DNA of 64,000 nucleotides from Caballeronia cordobensis (GTDB lineage: Bacteria > Pseudomonadota > Gammaproteobacteria > Burkholderiales > Burkholderiaceae): assembly GCF_001544575.2 (NCBI RefSeq), contig NZ_FCNY02000001.1, forward strand, positions 372,001 to 436,000, read 5' to 3'. Numbering within the stretch: the stretch's first letter is position 1; each line of letters begins with the position of its first letter. The notes below the pieces were generated by a model, which saw nothing but the letters and a program-made list of their open reading frames with translations, had not been told where the DNA came from and made no database searches. Below, piece after piece: positions 29,087 to 37,777 of this stretch. Position numbers and translations under genes: made by a program.

Positions 29087-30085
29087 TCAGCGCGCCGCGG
29101 GGTTCGCCGCGATGCCGGGAATGAGCTGGCCGAGCGCCGTCGCTGGCGCGCCCGACGCGTCCGTGCCGTTGTCGAGCGTGGCCCCTGGCGCGCCGTCGTC
29201 GCGCATCATCGATATTTCGGATTTGCGATTGAGCACGATGACGCTGATGCGCCGGTTCTCCGGGTCCATCGGGTCCTTCCGGTTCAGGTTTTGCGTCGAC
29301 GAAAGACCGAGCACGCGCAGCACCTTCGCTTCGTCCATGCCGCCCGCGACCAGTTCGCGCCGCGATGCGTTCGCGCGGTCCGCCGACAGTTCCCAGTTGC
29401 TGTAGCCCTTGTCGCCGCCCGCGTATTTCACGGCGTCGGTGTGTCCTTGCACGACGATGCGGTTCGGCACGTCGTTCAGGCTCTTGCCGATCTCGCGCAG
29501 AATGTCGCGCATGTACGGCTGCACGCTGTCGCTGGAGAGCGCGAACATGGGCCGCTTCTGTGTATCGACGATCTCGATGCGCAAGCCCTGCTGCGTCGAT
29601 TCGATGCGGATCTGCTGCTTGAACTGGCGCAGCGTCGGATTCGCCTCGATCGCGGCCATGAGCTTGACCTGAAGATCGTGCAGGCGCACCTGTTCACGGC
29701 GTTCGAGCTCGCCTTGCGCGGCCTTCAGCAGTTCTTCGTCCGCGTTCGACGAGGCGCGCTGCGCGAGCTGCGTGCTGCCGTCGGTCCTGCGCGCCGCGCC
29801 GGGCTCGTTGCTGGAAATGTCGCGCCCGCCGCCGATGAGGATGCTGTTGTCCATGCCGACGGACTTGCCGCCGACCATCGCCGCCTTGAGCGGCATCTGG
29901 AAATATTCCGCGATGCCGCGCCGCTGCACCGGCGAGGTCGACGAAAGCAGCCACATCAGCAGGAAGAAGGCCATCATCGCGGTCATGAAGTCCGCGTAGG
30001 CGAGCTTCCACGCGCCGCCGTGATGCCCTTTCTTGCCGGCCACCACGCGCTTGATGAAAATGGGACGTCCGCTGTCGTTGCTCAT
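29087..30085 (-). CDS. motB: Flagellar stator protein MotB
   Basis: 332 residues. N-terminal cytoplasmic tail, one TM helix with the proton-binding Asp (WKLAYADFMTAMMAFFLLMW), then the OmpA-like peptidoglycan-binding domain (about 160-285, NRIVVQGHTDAVKY; NWELSADRANASRRELV). It pairs with MotA, whose stop is 13 bp before its start. Confidence 0.96.
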   Translation of the reverse strand: MSNDSGRPIFIKRVVAGKKGHHGGAWKLAYADFMTAMMAFFLLMWLLSSTSPVQRRGIAEYFQMPLKAAMVGGKSVGMDNSILIGGGRDISSNEPGAARRTDGSTQLAQRASSNADEELLKAAQGELERREQVRLHDLQVKLMAAIEANPTLRQFKQQIRIESTQQGLRIEIVDTQKRPMFALSSDSVQPYMRDILREIGKSLNDVPNRIVVQGHTDAVKYAGGDKGYSNWELSADRANASRRELVAGGMDEAKVLRVLGLSSTQNLNRKDPMDPENRRISVIVLNRKSEISMMRDDGAPGATLDNGTDASGAPATALGQLIPGIAANPAAR

Positions 30086-30098
30086 TGGCGTGCTCCGG

Positions 30099-30959
30099 TC
30101 ACTTGGACTTGACCCGGCGCACGTGTTCTTCCAGTTCGGAGAACGACGGGCGTTCCGTCGAGAAGAGCACCTTGCGGCCGAACTCCACCGCGATCGCGGG
30201 GGCGTAGCCGTTCAGGCTCGCGAGGATCGTCACCTTGATGCACTGAAACATCTTGGTCTGCTCCGCGACGCGCTGTTCCGCCACGTTCGCGAGCGGCCCG
30301 ATGAAGCCGTAAGAAAGGAGAATGCCGAGGAAGGTGCCGACGAGCGCCTGCGCGATCATCTCGCCGAGAATCGCGGGCGGCTGGTCGGCGGAGGCCATCG
30401 TATGCACGACGCCCATCACCGCCGCGACGATGCCGAACGCGGGCATCGCGTCGCCGACCTTGGTGAGCGCGTGCGCGGGCGCTTCGCCCTCGACGTGATG
30501 CGTTTCGATTTCCTCGTCCATGAGGCTTTCGATCTCGAACGCATTCATGTTGCCGCTCACCATGAGGCGCAGGTAATCCGTCAGAAATTCGACGATGTGA
30601 TGATCCGCGACGATCTTCGGGTACTGGCTGAAAACCGGGCTCTTCGACGGATCTTCGATATCCGCTTCGAGCGCGAGCGTGCCTTCCTTGCGCGCCTTCG
30701 CGAGCAGCACGTAGAGCAGGCCCATCAGCTCCATGTACATGCTCTTGTCGTACTTCGCGCCCTTGAAGAGCGTCGGGAGAACCTGGATCGTCGCCTTGAT
30801 CGTCTTGACGTTGTTGCCGAGGATGAACGCGCCGACGCCCGCGCCCCCGATCATCAGGATCTCCACCGGCTGCATGAGCGCGCCAAGGTGCCCGCCTTCG
30901 ATGGCGTAGCCGCCGAAGACGGACAGCAATGTCACGAGCGATCCAATGAAAATCAGCAC
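30099..30959 (-). CDS. motA: Flagellar stator protein MotA
   Basis: 286 residues with four TM helices (first at about 1-22, MLIFIGSLVTLLSVFGGYA; last pair around AMPAFGIVAAVMGVVHTM and GTFLGILLSYGFIGPLANV) and a large cytoplasmic loop. It forms the proton-driven stator with MotB. It is the first gene of the mot-che operon, driven by the sigma-28 promoter at 31005-31031. Confidence 0.96.
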   Translation of the reverse strand: MLIFIGSLVTLLSVFGGYAIEGGHLGALMQPVEILMIGGAGVGAFILGNNVKTIKATIQVLPTLFKGAKYDKSMYMELMGLLYVLLAKARKEGTLALEADIEDPSKSPVFSQYPKIVADHHIVEFLTDYLRLMVSGNMNAFEIESLMDEEIETHHVEGEAPAHALTKVGDAMPAFGIVAAVMGVVHTMASADQPPAILGEMIAQALVGTFLGILLSYGFIGPLANVAEQRVAEQTKMFQCIKVTILASLNGYAPAIAVEFGRKVLFSTERPSFSELEEHVRRVKSK

Positions 30960-31004
30960 AGTCGAGTCCTCACGTTTCGATGCGGTAAGACCGCCGTTAA
31001 GTGG

Positions 31005-31031
31005 TTTACGGCACTCGACTGAAAAACTTTG
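31005..31031 (-). promoter_or_regulatory. Sigma-28 (FliA) promoter of the motA-che operon
   Basis: On the minus strand: CAAAGTTT, 11-bp spacer, GCCGTAAA. This matches the consensus TAAAGTTT-N11-GCCGATAA at 13 of 16 positions with exact spacing. It lies entirely in the 93-bp gap between flhC and motA, 46 bp before the motA start. It separates class II (flhDC-activated) from class III expression. Confidence 0.8.
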
Positions 31032-31052
31032 AGATATGGCGTTCTCGCCGCG

Positions 31053-31619
31053 TCAGGCGGCGATGCGCGGTGTCTGGTTTGCCGCGCTCGCGGGCGGCGC
31101 GGCCTTGCGCGTCTTGCCCGCGCGCGACGGCGGCTGGCACAGTCCGCAGACGTAGCCGGCGCGCAGATCGTACGCATGCGCGACAAAGCGCCCGCCGCAA
31201 CGCGTGCAGGCGTTCGTCTGGAGCATGCCGGATTCGAAGTAGCGCACGAGCGTCCAGGCGCGCGTGAGCGACAGCACAGGCTCGTCGCCGTGCAGCGCCG
31301 CGTGTTCGAGGTACAGGCGGTAGCTTTTGACGATCGACTGGATCGTCGGCTGGGCCTTGTCGTTGTCCGCCATGAAGCGGTAAATCGCGTGAAACAGCGA
31401 AGAATGGATATTCGGCTGCCAGGTCATGAACCAGTCGGTCGAAAACGGCAGCATGCCCTTGGGCGGCGACGCGCCCTTCAGCTCCTTGTAGAGCTTGATG
31501 AGGCGGTCGCGCGACAGGCTCGTTTCCGCTTCGAGCAGTTGCAGGCGCGCGCCGAGCTCGATCAGCTCGATCGCCAGAGTGATTTCGCGGACTTCCGCGA
31601 CCACGCTTTTCGTCGCCAT
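31053..31619 (-). CDS. flhC: Flagellar master regulator subunit FlhC
   Basis: 188 residues. FlhC with its zinc site in the C-terminal part (ACTRCGGRFVAHAYDLRAGYVCGLCQ, four Cys at about 138-161). With FlhD it forms the FlhD4C2 activator of class II flagellar promoters, including fliA. It follows flhD by 18 bp. Confidence 0.96.
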   Translation of the reverse strand: MATKSVVAEVREITLAIELIELGARLQLLEAETSLSRDRLIKLYKELKGASPPKGMLPFSTDWFMTWQPNIHSSLFHAIYRFMADNDKAQPTIQSIVKSYRLYLEHAALHGDEPVLSLTRAWTLVRYFESGMLQTNACTRCGGRFVAHAYDLRAGYVCGLCQPPSRAGKTRKAAPPASAANQTPRIAA

Positions 31620-31637
31620 CGGACGGTCGCGCGCGCC

Positions 31638-31961
31638 TTAGCCGATCTGCTCGACGGGACCGTCGGCCAGCAGGATCGCCGCGTGGGCGTGCGCGAGCGA
31701 CGCGCTCTTGTCCTTGTCGGCGAGCGAGGCGAGGATCGCGTGATCGTCGAAACGAAAGCGGCACAGCAGATGGCTCGACGCCGCCACTTTCACCGTCTGC
31801 GCGAGCGTGAGCGAGGCCAGGACTTGCGCGACCTGTTCGGACAGGCCGAGGCGGTACATCGCCGAAACGCGGTCTTCCTGAAGGAGCCGCTGTGCGAGGA
31901 GCAAGTACGACAGATTCACCTCGCGAATTTCCGCGAGCGTACTCGTATTGCTGGTCGTCAT
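31638..31961 (-). CDS. flhD: Flagellar master regulator subunit FlhD
   Basis: 107 residues from the ATG at 31961 (GGGGAAG precedes it). All-alpha FlhD (TLAEIREVNLSYLLLAQRLL; FRFDDHAILASLAD), slightly shorter than the E. coli protein. It is the first gene of the flhDC unit. An inverted-repeat box 190 bp upstream (32150-32164) may regulate it. Confidence 0.95.
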   Translation of the reverse strand: MTTSNTSTLAEIREVNLSYLLLAQRLLQEDRVSAMYRLGLSEQVAQVLASLTLAQTVKVAASSHLLCRFRFDDHAILASLADKDKSASLAHAHAAILLADGPVEQIG

Positions 31962-32574
31962 CTTCTTCCCCGAATCGATACGTTGGCTGGTCAGGCCCGG
32001 CGGGGAACGTTTGCGCGAATTCGCAACGGACAAGGCGAATCCGGCCCCGCGCATGTGGTTTGGTTTCGATTCGATTGTCGCCGATGCGCCAGGGCGCGCC
32101 TGTCGGACAAAGCTTCCGACGCGGCGACGGACATTCGCGAAGTTTGACGTAAGAAAAATTCCTACAGCGGGCGATTCTTCGAATTCGGCCGCTTCATGAT
32201 TAACGGCACTTATTTGTCTGACTTAACGGCTTACTACGTATTTGGCATTGGAGGCCGGGTTCGAAACTTGCTGACCTGTGCCCTGCGGCTGCTTCAAAGC
32301 ACCAGACTCGTCTCTATCATCCTCATCGGTGCAATTTCTGACTTCGTAACAGCACATGTTTCGCGCTGTAACAACGATAAGCGATTGAAAAATGACGTGA
32401 AATGCCGCTCTCGATCCCGATAATGGGCAGTAAGGGATAACCCGGTCGCGATGTTTTCTTCATTTCCGGGCCGATCTCGGGCGGCGTCATACCATACGCG
32501 GCCCGCCCGAATGGCATGTGTTGAGCGCTCGACCGGAGCGTGACTGCGATGCCCAACAAAAGGAGAGTCACGTT
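31962..32574. other. Divergent control region between flhD and a glycosyltransferase
   Basis: 613 bp without a credible gene, and visibly richer in A/T than its flanks. It must contain the flhDC promoter (leftward) and the promoter of the glycosyltransferase (rightward). The only clear signal is the box at 32150-32164. No obvious sigma-70 pair could be fixed for either gene. A long 5' leader for flhD, as in enterobacteria, is possible. Confidence 0.6.
32150..32164. promoter_or_regulatory. Candidate RcsB/BvgA-type operator upstream of flhDC
   Basis: TAAGAAAAATTCCTA, an imperfect inverted repeat with half-sites TAAGAA and TTCCTA. It resembles the RcsAB box (TAAGAATATTCCTA) with one extra base, and read on the minus strand includes TTTCTTA, the BvgA heptad. 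In E. coli RcsB and in Bordetella BvgA repress flhDC through such sites. The regulator here is unidentified. Confidence 0.4.
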
Positions 32575-33639
32575 ATGCGAATCGCACAAATTGCACCGTT
32601 GCACGAAGCAGTACCTCCCAAGCTTTACGGCGGCACTGAACGCGTCGTGTCATATCTGACGGACGCGCTGGTCGACCTCGGCCACGATGTAACCTTGTTC
32701 GCGAGCGGCGATTCGCAAACCAAGGCGACGCTCGAAGCGGCCTGGCCGCGCGCCTTGCGTCTGGACCCGACCATCCGCGACGCGCTGGCGCCGCACATGC
32801 TGCTGCTCGAAAACGTCCGCCGCCGCGCGCACGAATTCGACGTGCTGCACTTCCACCTCGATTACATGCCGTTTCCGCTGTTCACGCAGCTGGACACGCC
32901 GTTCGTGACGACGCTGCACGGCCGTCTCGACCTGCCGGAACTGCAGCCGATCTTCGACACGTTCACGAAGGCGAACGTGGTCTCGATTTCGGACAATCAA
33001 CGCGGTCCGCTGCCGCAGGCGAACTGGCTGAACACCGTTTATCACGGTCTGCCGGACGAACTGCTGACGCCGCAGCCGCACAAGAAGCCGGAATATCTGG
33101 CGTTCCTTGGCCGTATCTGCCCGGAAAAACGCGCGGATCTCGCGATCAAGATCGCCGCGCAAAGCGGTCTGCCGCTGAAGATCGCCGCCAAGGTGGACAA
33201 GGTCGATCAGGAATATTTCAAGTCGACGATCGAGCCGCTGCTTTCGCAGGCGCACGTGGAATTCATCGGTGAGATCAATGAGGCGCAGAAGCCGGAATTC
33301 CTCTCGGGCGCGAAGGCACTGCTCTTCCCGATTGACTGGAACGAGCCGTTCGGCCTCGTGATGATCGAGGCGATGGCCTGCGGCACGCCGGTGATCGCGT
33401 TCAACCGCGGTTCGGTGCCGGAAGTCATCGATCATGGCGTGACGGGCTTCATCTGCGAGGACGTGCAAGGCGCGGTCGGCGCGCTGCAACGCCTCGACGA
33501 ACTCTCGCGCACGGAAATCCGCGCGCAGTTCGAGCGTCGCTTCAGCGCGCAGACGATGGCTCGGAATTACGTCGAGAGCTATACCGCGCTGCTTCAGGCC
33601 GCGAAGCGTCCGGTGCTGCGTCAGGTTGCGGTGGGCTAA
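32575..33639 (+). CDS. Glycosyltransferase family 4 protein
   Basis: 354 residues from the ATG at 32575 (AGGAGA upstream). GT-B fold: an N-terminal acceptor domain opening MRIAQIAPLHEAVPPKLYGGTERVVSYL, and a C-terminal nucleotide-sugar domain with the EX7E motif in NEPFGLVMIEAMACGTPVIAF. Such enzymes build surface or stress polysaccharides. No sugar-biosynthesis genes adjoin it, so it acts as a single gene. It ends at a strong terminator. Confidence 0.92.
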   Translation: MRIAQIAPLHEAVPPKLYGGTERVVSYLTDALVDLGHDVTLFASGDSQTKATLEAAWPRALRLDPTIRDALAPHMLLLENVRRRAHEFDVLHFHLDYMPFPLFTQLDTPFVTTLHGRLDLPELQPIFDTFTKANVVSISDNQRGPLPQANWLNTVYHGLPDELLTPQPHKKPEYLAFLGRICPEKRADLAIKIAAQSGLPLKIAAKVDKVDQEYFKSTIEPLLSQAHVEFIGEINEAQKPEFLSGAKALLFPIDWNEPFGLVMIEAMACGTPVIAFNRGSVPEVIDHGVTGFICEDVQGAVGALQRLDELSRTEIRAQFERRFSAQTMARNYVESYTALLQAAKRPVLRQVAVG

Positions 33640-33672
33640 TCGCACGCGCTTTCTGATTCAAACTGCATGGAA

Positions 33673-33703
33673 TGCCGCCCGCTTGCCGGGCGGCATTTTT
33701 TTT
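33673..33703 (+). terminator. Rho-independent terminator after the GT4 gene
   Basis: TGCCGCCCG / CGGGCGGCA stem with a 5-base loop followed by eight T (33696-33703). Confidence 0.9.
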
Positions 33704-33894
33704 GGCGCGCCGGACGCGTTTTTATCCTCCGACAAGGAGCAATCCGAAGATTCAGCCCAAAGCCCGTGAATTGAGAACCGATCGACCATTTTTGACAGTT
33801 TGCAAAAGAGACCGCGCTTAAACTCCGCTGCGCAAAGCGCACTCCGCGTTCTTGTTATAAATCAACGGTTTTCATCTTTTTCGTGGGCAGGATC

Positions 33895-34593
33895 ATGCAA
33901 TTGTCGAAGCGTCTTGGCGCAGAACTATTCGGTACTTTCTGGCTCGTGCTGGGCGGCTGCGGAAGCGCCGTTCTCGCCGCGGCCTTTCCTCAACTCGGCA
34001 TCGGCTTCGCGGGCGTTGCCCTGGCGTTCGGCCTCACCGTGCTGACGATGGCTTACGCCATCGGCCACGTTTCCGGCTGCCACCTGAATCCGGCCGTCAG
34101 CATCGGTCTTGCGACCGCTGGCCGCTTCCCGGTGCGCGATCTCGTGCCGTACATCGCCGCTCAGGTGATCGGCGCGACACTCGGTGCGTGGGTCATTTAT
34201 CTGATCGCGACGGGCAATCCGAGCTTCGACTTCGCGACGAGCGGTTTCGCCGCGAACGGCTTCGGCGCACACTCGCCGGGCCATTTCTCGATGCTCGCGG
34301 GTCTGATCTGCGAAGTCGCCATGACGTTCTTCTTCCTGTTCGTGATTCTCGGCGCCACCGACGAACGCGCGCCGAAGGGCTTCGCGCCGCTCGCAATCGG
34401 CCTGTGCCTGACGCTTATCCATCTGATCTCGATTCCCGTCACCAATACGTCGGTGAATCCGGCGCGTTCGTCGAGCCAGGCGTTCTTCGTCGGCGGCTGG
34501 GCGCTGGATCAGTTGTGGCTTTTCTGGATCGCACCGATCATCGGCGCGATTCTCGCGGGCGTGCTTTATCCGTCGCTCACGCGTCAGAAGTAA
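33895..34593 (+). CDS. aqpZ: Aquaporin Z
   Basis: 232 residues from the ATG at 33895. Six TM helices and two pore loops with NPA motifs ([25 protein letters not shown], the second with the selectivity-filter Arg). An inner-membrane water channel for osmotic response. It is monocistronic with a terminator at 34612-34645. Confidence 0.96.
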   Translation: MQLSKRLGAELFGTFWLVLGGCGSAVLAAAFPQLGIGFAGVALAFGLTVLTMAYAIGHVSGCHLNPAVSIGLATAGRFPVRDLVPYIAAQVIGATLGAWVIYLIATGNPSFDFATSGFAANGFGAHSPGHFSMLAGLICEVAMTFFFLFVILGATDERAPKGFAPLAIGLCLTLIHLISIPVTNTSVNPARSSSQAFFVGGWALDQLWLFWIAPIIGAILAGVLYPSLTRQK

Positions 34594-34923
34594 GCGAAAT
34601 CAGCAGCAAGGAAAACGGGCGCGCCATGCGCCCGTTTTTGTTTTTGCGCCACACCGCGCAGTTGATTGATTAAACGCGCGCGACAAATGTAATGCCGAAT
34701 TACGCAGCATGCTTATGAATTGTTGCGACGCGCCTATCCGCGTGCGGTGGTGGCGCGTGCGAAGCCCCGCCAGGCAAGGCTTCCAGCGATTTGTGCTTTA
34801 GAAATCCGCTTTCTCCGTCCCTTACGCCGCCCTTGCACACCGTAACAAGTCGTCGAGGCGTGTAAGACGGCGGGCGCTTACATTGGACTCATGCGACACA
34901 CGTCGCCCTAAAGGAGAAAGACA
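34594..34923. other. Intergenic region between aqpZ and a small secreted protein
   Basis: 330 bp. It begins with the aqpZ terminator, then an AT-rich stretch containing the inverted repeat GTAAT-N5-ATTAC (34689-34703), probably a regulator site. The ribosome site AAAGGAG (34910-34916) belongs to the next gene. No further gene is seen. Confidence 0.6.
34612..34645 (+). terminator. Rho-independent terminator after aqpZ
   Basis: ACGGGCGC (34615-34622), a 5-base loop, GCGCCCGT (34628-34635) and five T, then a second T-run. Confidence 0.88.
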
Positions 34924-35214
34924 ATGAAGCGCATCGTCACCCATATGCTCGTCGCGACCGGCCTTGCAATCGGTGCTGTCGGAGCGGCTCAGGCCCACAG
35001 CGATCTGCACATCGGCGTCAATCTCGGCGCGCCCGCTTATGTCGCGCCGGCTCCGGTGTATGTGCGCCCCGCTGCGCCGGTCTACCGCGGCGCGCCGTAC
35101 TATCGCCATGAAGCGCCGCGCTGGCATGGCCGCTACGGCCACGACAAAGGCCGCTGGAACCGCGCGGGCTGGAACCACGGCGGCTACGGCAACAACTGGG
35201 CGCATCGCGGATAA
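34924..35214 (+). CDS. Small secreted Tyr/His/Arg-rich protein
   Basis: 96 residues. The signal peptide ends at about residue 24 (AVGAAQA|H). The mature part is rich in Pro, Tyr, His, Arg and Gly (APVYRGAPYYRHEAPRWHG). No domain was recognised. Comparable short extracytoplasmic proteins are frequent in Burkholderia and sometimes stress-induced. A strong Shine-Dalgarno site (AAAGGAG) precedes the start. Confidence 0.75.
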   Translation: MKRIVTHMLVATGLAIGAVGAAQAHSDLHIGVNLGAPAYVAPAPVYVRPAAPVYRGAPYYRHEAPRWHGRYGHDKGRWNRAGWNHGGYGNNWAHRG

Positions 35215-35218
35215 GTGA

Positions 35219-35252
35219 CAACGGGCCGCTCGCGCAGGCGGGCGGCCCGTTG
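35219..35252. terminator. Hairpin between converging genes
   Basis: A perfect 10-bp stem CAACGGGCCG / CGGCCCGTTG with little T-tract on either side. It lies between the converging small secreted gene and the HAD hydrolase gene, probably a weak bidirectional terminator. Confidence 0.5.
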
Positions 35253-35269
35253 CATTCGGCAATCCACGC

Positions 35270-36106
35270 TCAGTCGGGCGTCTGTCCCGGCGACGCAAGT
35301 TCGTCGCGAATGCCGAACAGCTTGCGCAACTGGTGCGCCACGCCCGCCTCGAAGTTGTTCCCGACGCGCGGCACGTTCGGCAGACGTTTCATGAGATCGG
35401 GGTTGGCGTTGTTCATCATGAACGGATGCCCGGCGGTTTCGAGCAGATCGATGTCGTTCATGTTGTCGCCGAACGCGACGCACTGCGCGACATCCACGTC
35501 GAGCCGCTCCAGCACGAAGCGCAGCGCCCGTCCCTTCGATACGTCCGACGTCATGACTTCCAGGCAGTCCGGCAGCGAATAGGTCACATAGAGCGAATCG
35601 CCGAACTCGCGCTCGAGATTCGCGGCGGTGGCCTTCAAATCCGCCGGATCGCCGATATACAGCACTTTCGCGATGTTTTCACCATCATGCTCGCGCAGAT
35701 CCATCACCTCGTACTTGAAGCCCGAATCCTGGTGAAAGACCAGCAGTTCGGGCGCGTGACGGTCGATGAGCCATGCGTCGTCGGCGAACAGGTTGACGAT
35801 GACGCGCTCGCTGCCCGCGAGTTCGGGCTGGACGAGGCGGCGCACGGCGTCGGGGTCGAGGTTGCGCGAGTAGATGCGCTCGTCGCCGGGCGCATGCACG
35901 CGTGCGCCGTTGGACGTGATGAGATACGCGTCGACGCCGAGCACGTCGCGGATGCCGGCGACATCGCGATAATGCCGGCCCGTCGCGATGACGATCGGCA
36001 CGCCGCGCGCCGACAGCGTGCGCACGGTTTCAGCGGTGAAGGGATCGAGCTGGTGGTCGCTGTTGAGGAGCGTCCCGTCGAGATCTGTAGCGATGACCGA
36101 GTACAT
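35270..36106 (-). CDS. Cof-type HAD-IIB family phosphatase
   Basis: 278 residues. HAD motif I DLDGTLLNSD (D8, D10), motif II Ser/Thr in VIATGRHY, motif III Lys in DVSKGRAL, motif IV GDNMNDIDLLE. A type IIB cap follows motif II. The family dephosphorylates sugar phosphates, FMN or pyridoxal phosphate in the cytosol. The BadF-type kinase gene begins upstream and the two are 33 bp apart, which hints at a sugar-phosphate link. Confidence 0.93.
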   Translation of the reverse strand: MYSVIATDLDGTLLNSDHQLDPFTAETVRTLSARGVPIVIATGRHYRDVAGIRDVLGVDAYLITSNGARVHAPGDERIYSRNLDPDAVRRLVQPELAGSERVIVNLFADDAWLIDRHAPELLVFHQDSGFKYEVMDLREHDGENIAKVLYIGDPADLKATAANLEREFGDSLYVTYSLPDCLEVMTSDVSKGRALRFVLERLDVDVAQCVAFGDNMNDIDLLETAGHPFMMNNANPDLMKRLPNVPRVGNNFEAGVAHQLRKLFGIRDELASPGQTPD

Positions 36107-36139
36107 GACTGCCTTTGTGATGCCGCAAAGCTCGCTATT

Positions 36140-37057
36140 TTATCGCGGTGGATCGCCGGGGACCGCCGACGCGGCCGCCGCGCGGCGCGCCAGTTCGAGC
36201 GCGCCCGCAGCCGAATCGGCGCGCGCAGCCCGCACGCGCTCGCGCAACGCGGCCGGCACGAACGGTTCGAAAGGCACGGCGAGCCCGCCGCACAGCGCGA
36301 CGGGCAGCGCGCCCGCGGGGTCGAGCGCCGCGACCAGCCGCTCGATCTCGAATCCCGCGCGCTTGAGCAGCCGCGCCGCGACCGGATGATCGCGAAACTC
36401 GAACACCGTGGGCGCAAGCGTCGCGTAGGCTGTCTGATTCGCGTTGCAAAGCCACACGACGAGACTGTCACGATCCGTCGCGCCCGTCAGCGCAAGCAGC
36501 GCGCGCGACCAGCCGTCTTCCTGCGCGCGGCCGTCGAGCACGCGTTGCAGGTGGACCACGGCGCGCAAGCCGAGCCATGCGCCGCTGGCCTCGTCGCCGC
36601 TCGGGAAACCGTAGCCGCCCGCGATGCGGCACTCGCCCTTCTCGTCCAGCGACGCCGCGATGCTGCCCGTGCCAAGCGCCACGATCACGCCCGCTTCGCC
36701 GCCATGCGCGCCGAGCACGGTCGTGTAGGCGTCGCTTTTCACGCTCAGCGCGCGCACCGCTGGCGCCACCGCGAGAAATGCCGCGAGCCAGTCCGCGTTG
36801 TTGACGCCCGCGAGCCCGCAGCCGAGCGCGCAGTAGCGCCAGTCGAAGGGCCGTGCGGCGGCGTCGAACGCACGCCGGCATGCGTCCTCGATGGCCTGCC
36901 ACGCGAGCGACACGCCGAGCCCGAGGCCGGATGGTCCGCCGCTCGCACGCGCGAGTTCGTTGCCTTGCGCGTCGGCCAGAATCACGCGCGTGCCGCTTCC
37001 GCCGCCGTCGATGCCGAGCAGAAAACCTTGAGATGCCGAATGGGTGATTGGAGTCAT
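36140..37057 (-). CDS. BadF/BadG/BcrA/BcrD-type ATPase, N-acetylglucosamine-kinase-like
   Basis: 305 residues from the ATG at 37057. ASKHA fold: phosphate-1 loop LLGIDGGGSGTRVI, GCGLAGVNNADW, phosphate-2 VALGTGSIAASL, adenosine region ALCGGLAVPF. Similar proteins include N-acetylglucosamine and glucosamine kinases, and context with a HAD sugar phosphatase agrees. The activator role of BadF for benzoyl-CoA reductase is unlikely, as no radical enzyme is near. Confidence 0.85.
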   Translation of the reverse strand: MTPITHSASQGFLLGIDGGGSGTRVILADAQGNELARASGGPSGLGLGVSLAWQAIEDACRRAFDAAARPFDWRYCALGCGLAGVNNADWLAAFLAVAPAVRALSVKSDAYTTVLGAHGGEAGVIVALGTGSIAASLDEKGECRIAGGYGFPSGDEASGAWLGLRAVVHLQRVLDGRAQEDGWSRALLALTGATDRDSLVVWLCNANQTAYATLAPTVFEFRDHPVAARLLKRAGFEIERLVAALDPAGALPVALCGGLAVPFEPFVPAALRERVRAARADSAAGALELARRAAAASAVPGDPPR

Positions 37058-37168
37058 GGCCGCAAGCTTACCGGCGCGCGCGACGCCCGCCAATTAGCCG
37101 AACGGACGAGGTGGCGCGGCGCGGGCATTCCGTTATGCTCACGCGATCGAAAATAACGAGGACTCGCG

Positions 37169-37777
37169 ATGGCAGACACCGATCCGATCATCCGCTGCGC
37201 CTGGGCAACCACCGACGCGATGATTCAGTACCACGATCACGAATGGGGCGTGCCCTCGCGCGACGACCGGCACCTTTTCGAGATGCTGATACTGGAAGGC
37301 GCGCAGGCCGGCCTTTCCTGGTCGACGATTCTCAACAAGCGCGAAGGTTATCGTGCGCTCTTCGCGGGCTTCGATATCGACAAAGTGGCGCGCTTCACCG
37401 AAAAGGACATCGAGCGAATCGTGCTGGACGCGCGCATCGTGCGCAACCGGGCGAAGATCGCTTCGGCCGTGCTCAATGCACGCGCCGTGCAGCAGATCCA
37501 GCAGGAACACGGCTCGTTCGCGGACTTCGTCTGGTCGTTCGTCGGCGGCGCGCCCATCGACACCCCGCGCGACGCGAACAATCCCACGCCAGCGTCCACG
37601 CCCGAATCCGATGCCATGAGCCGCGCGCTCAAGAAGTACGGCTGCAAGTTTATCGGCACGACCATTTGCTACGCCTTCATGCAGGCAACGGGCATGGTCA
37701 ACGATCACGCCGTCGGTTGCATATCGCGAGGAAAACCTAAGACGAAACGCAAGGCTGTCGCGAAATCCTCACATTGA
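37169..37777 (+). CDS. tag: DNA-3-methyladenine glycosylase I
   Basis: 202 residues. Tag family: RCAWATTDAMIQYHDHEWGVP at the start, LILEGAQAGLSWSTILNKR carrying the conserved substrate-pocket Glu, and the Cys/His zinc ligands (C10, H22 and later GCKFIGTTICYAFMQATGMVNDH). It excises 3-methyladenine from alkylated DNA. It is divergent from the BadF-type kinase across 111 bp. Confidence 0.95.
   Translation: MADTDPIIRCAWATTDAMIQYHDHEWGVPSRDDRHLFEMLILEGAQAGLSWSTILNKREGYRALFAGFDIDKVARFTEKDIERIVLDARIVRNRAKIASAVLNARAVQQIQQEHGSFADFVWSFVGGAPIDTPRDANNPTPASTPESDAMSRALKKYGCKFIGTTICYAFMQATGMVNDHAVGCISRGKPKTKRKAVAKSSH

Noticed and set aside
32421..32440. CCCGATAA near the glycosyltransferase as a sigma-28 promoter
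   Set aside because: The -35 region 11 bp upstream (GTGAAATG) matches the consensus poorly.
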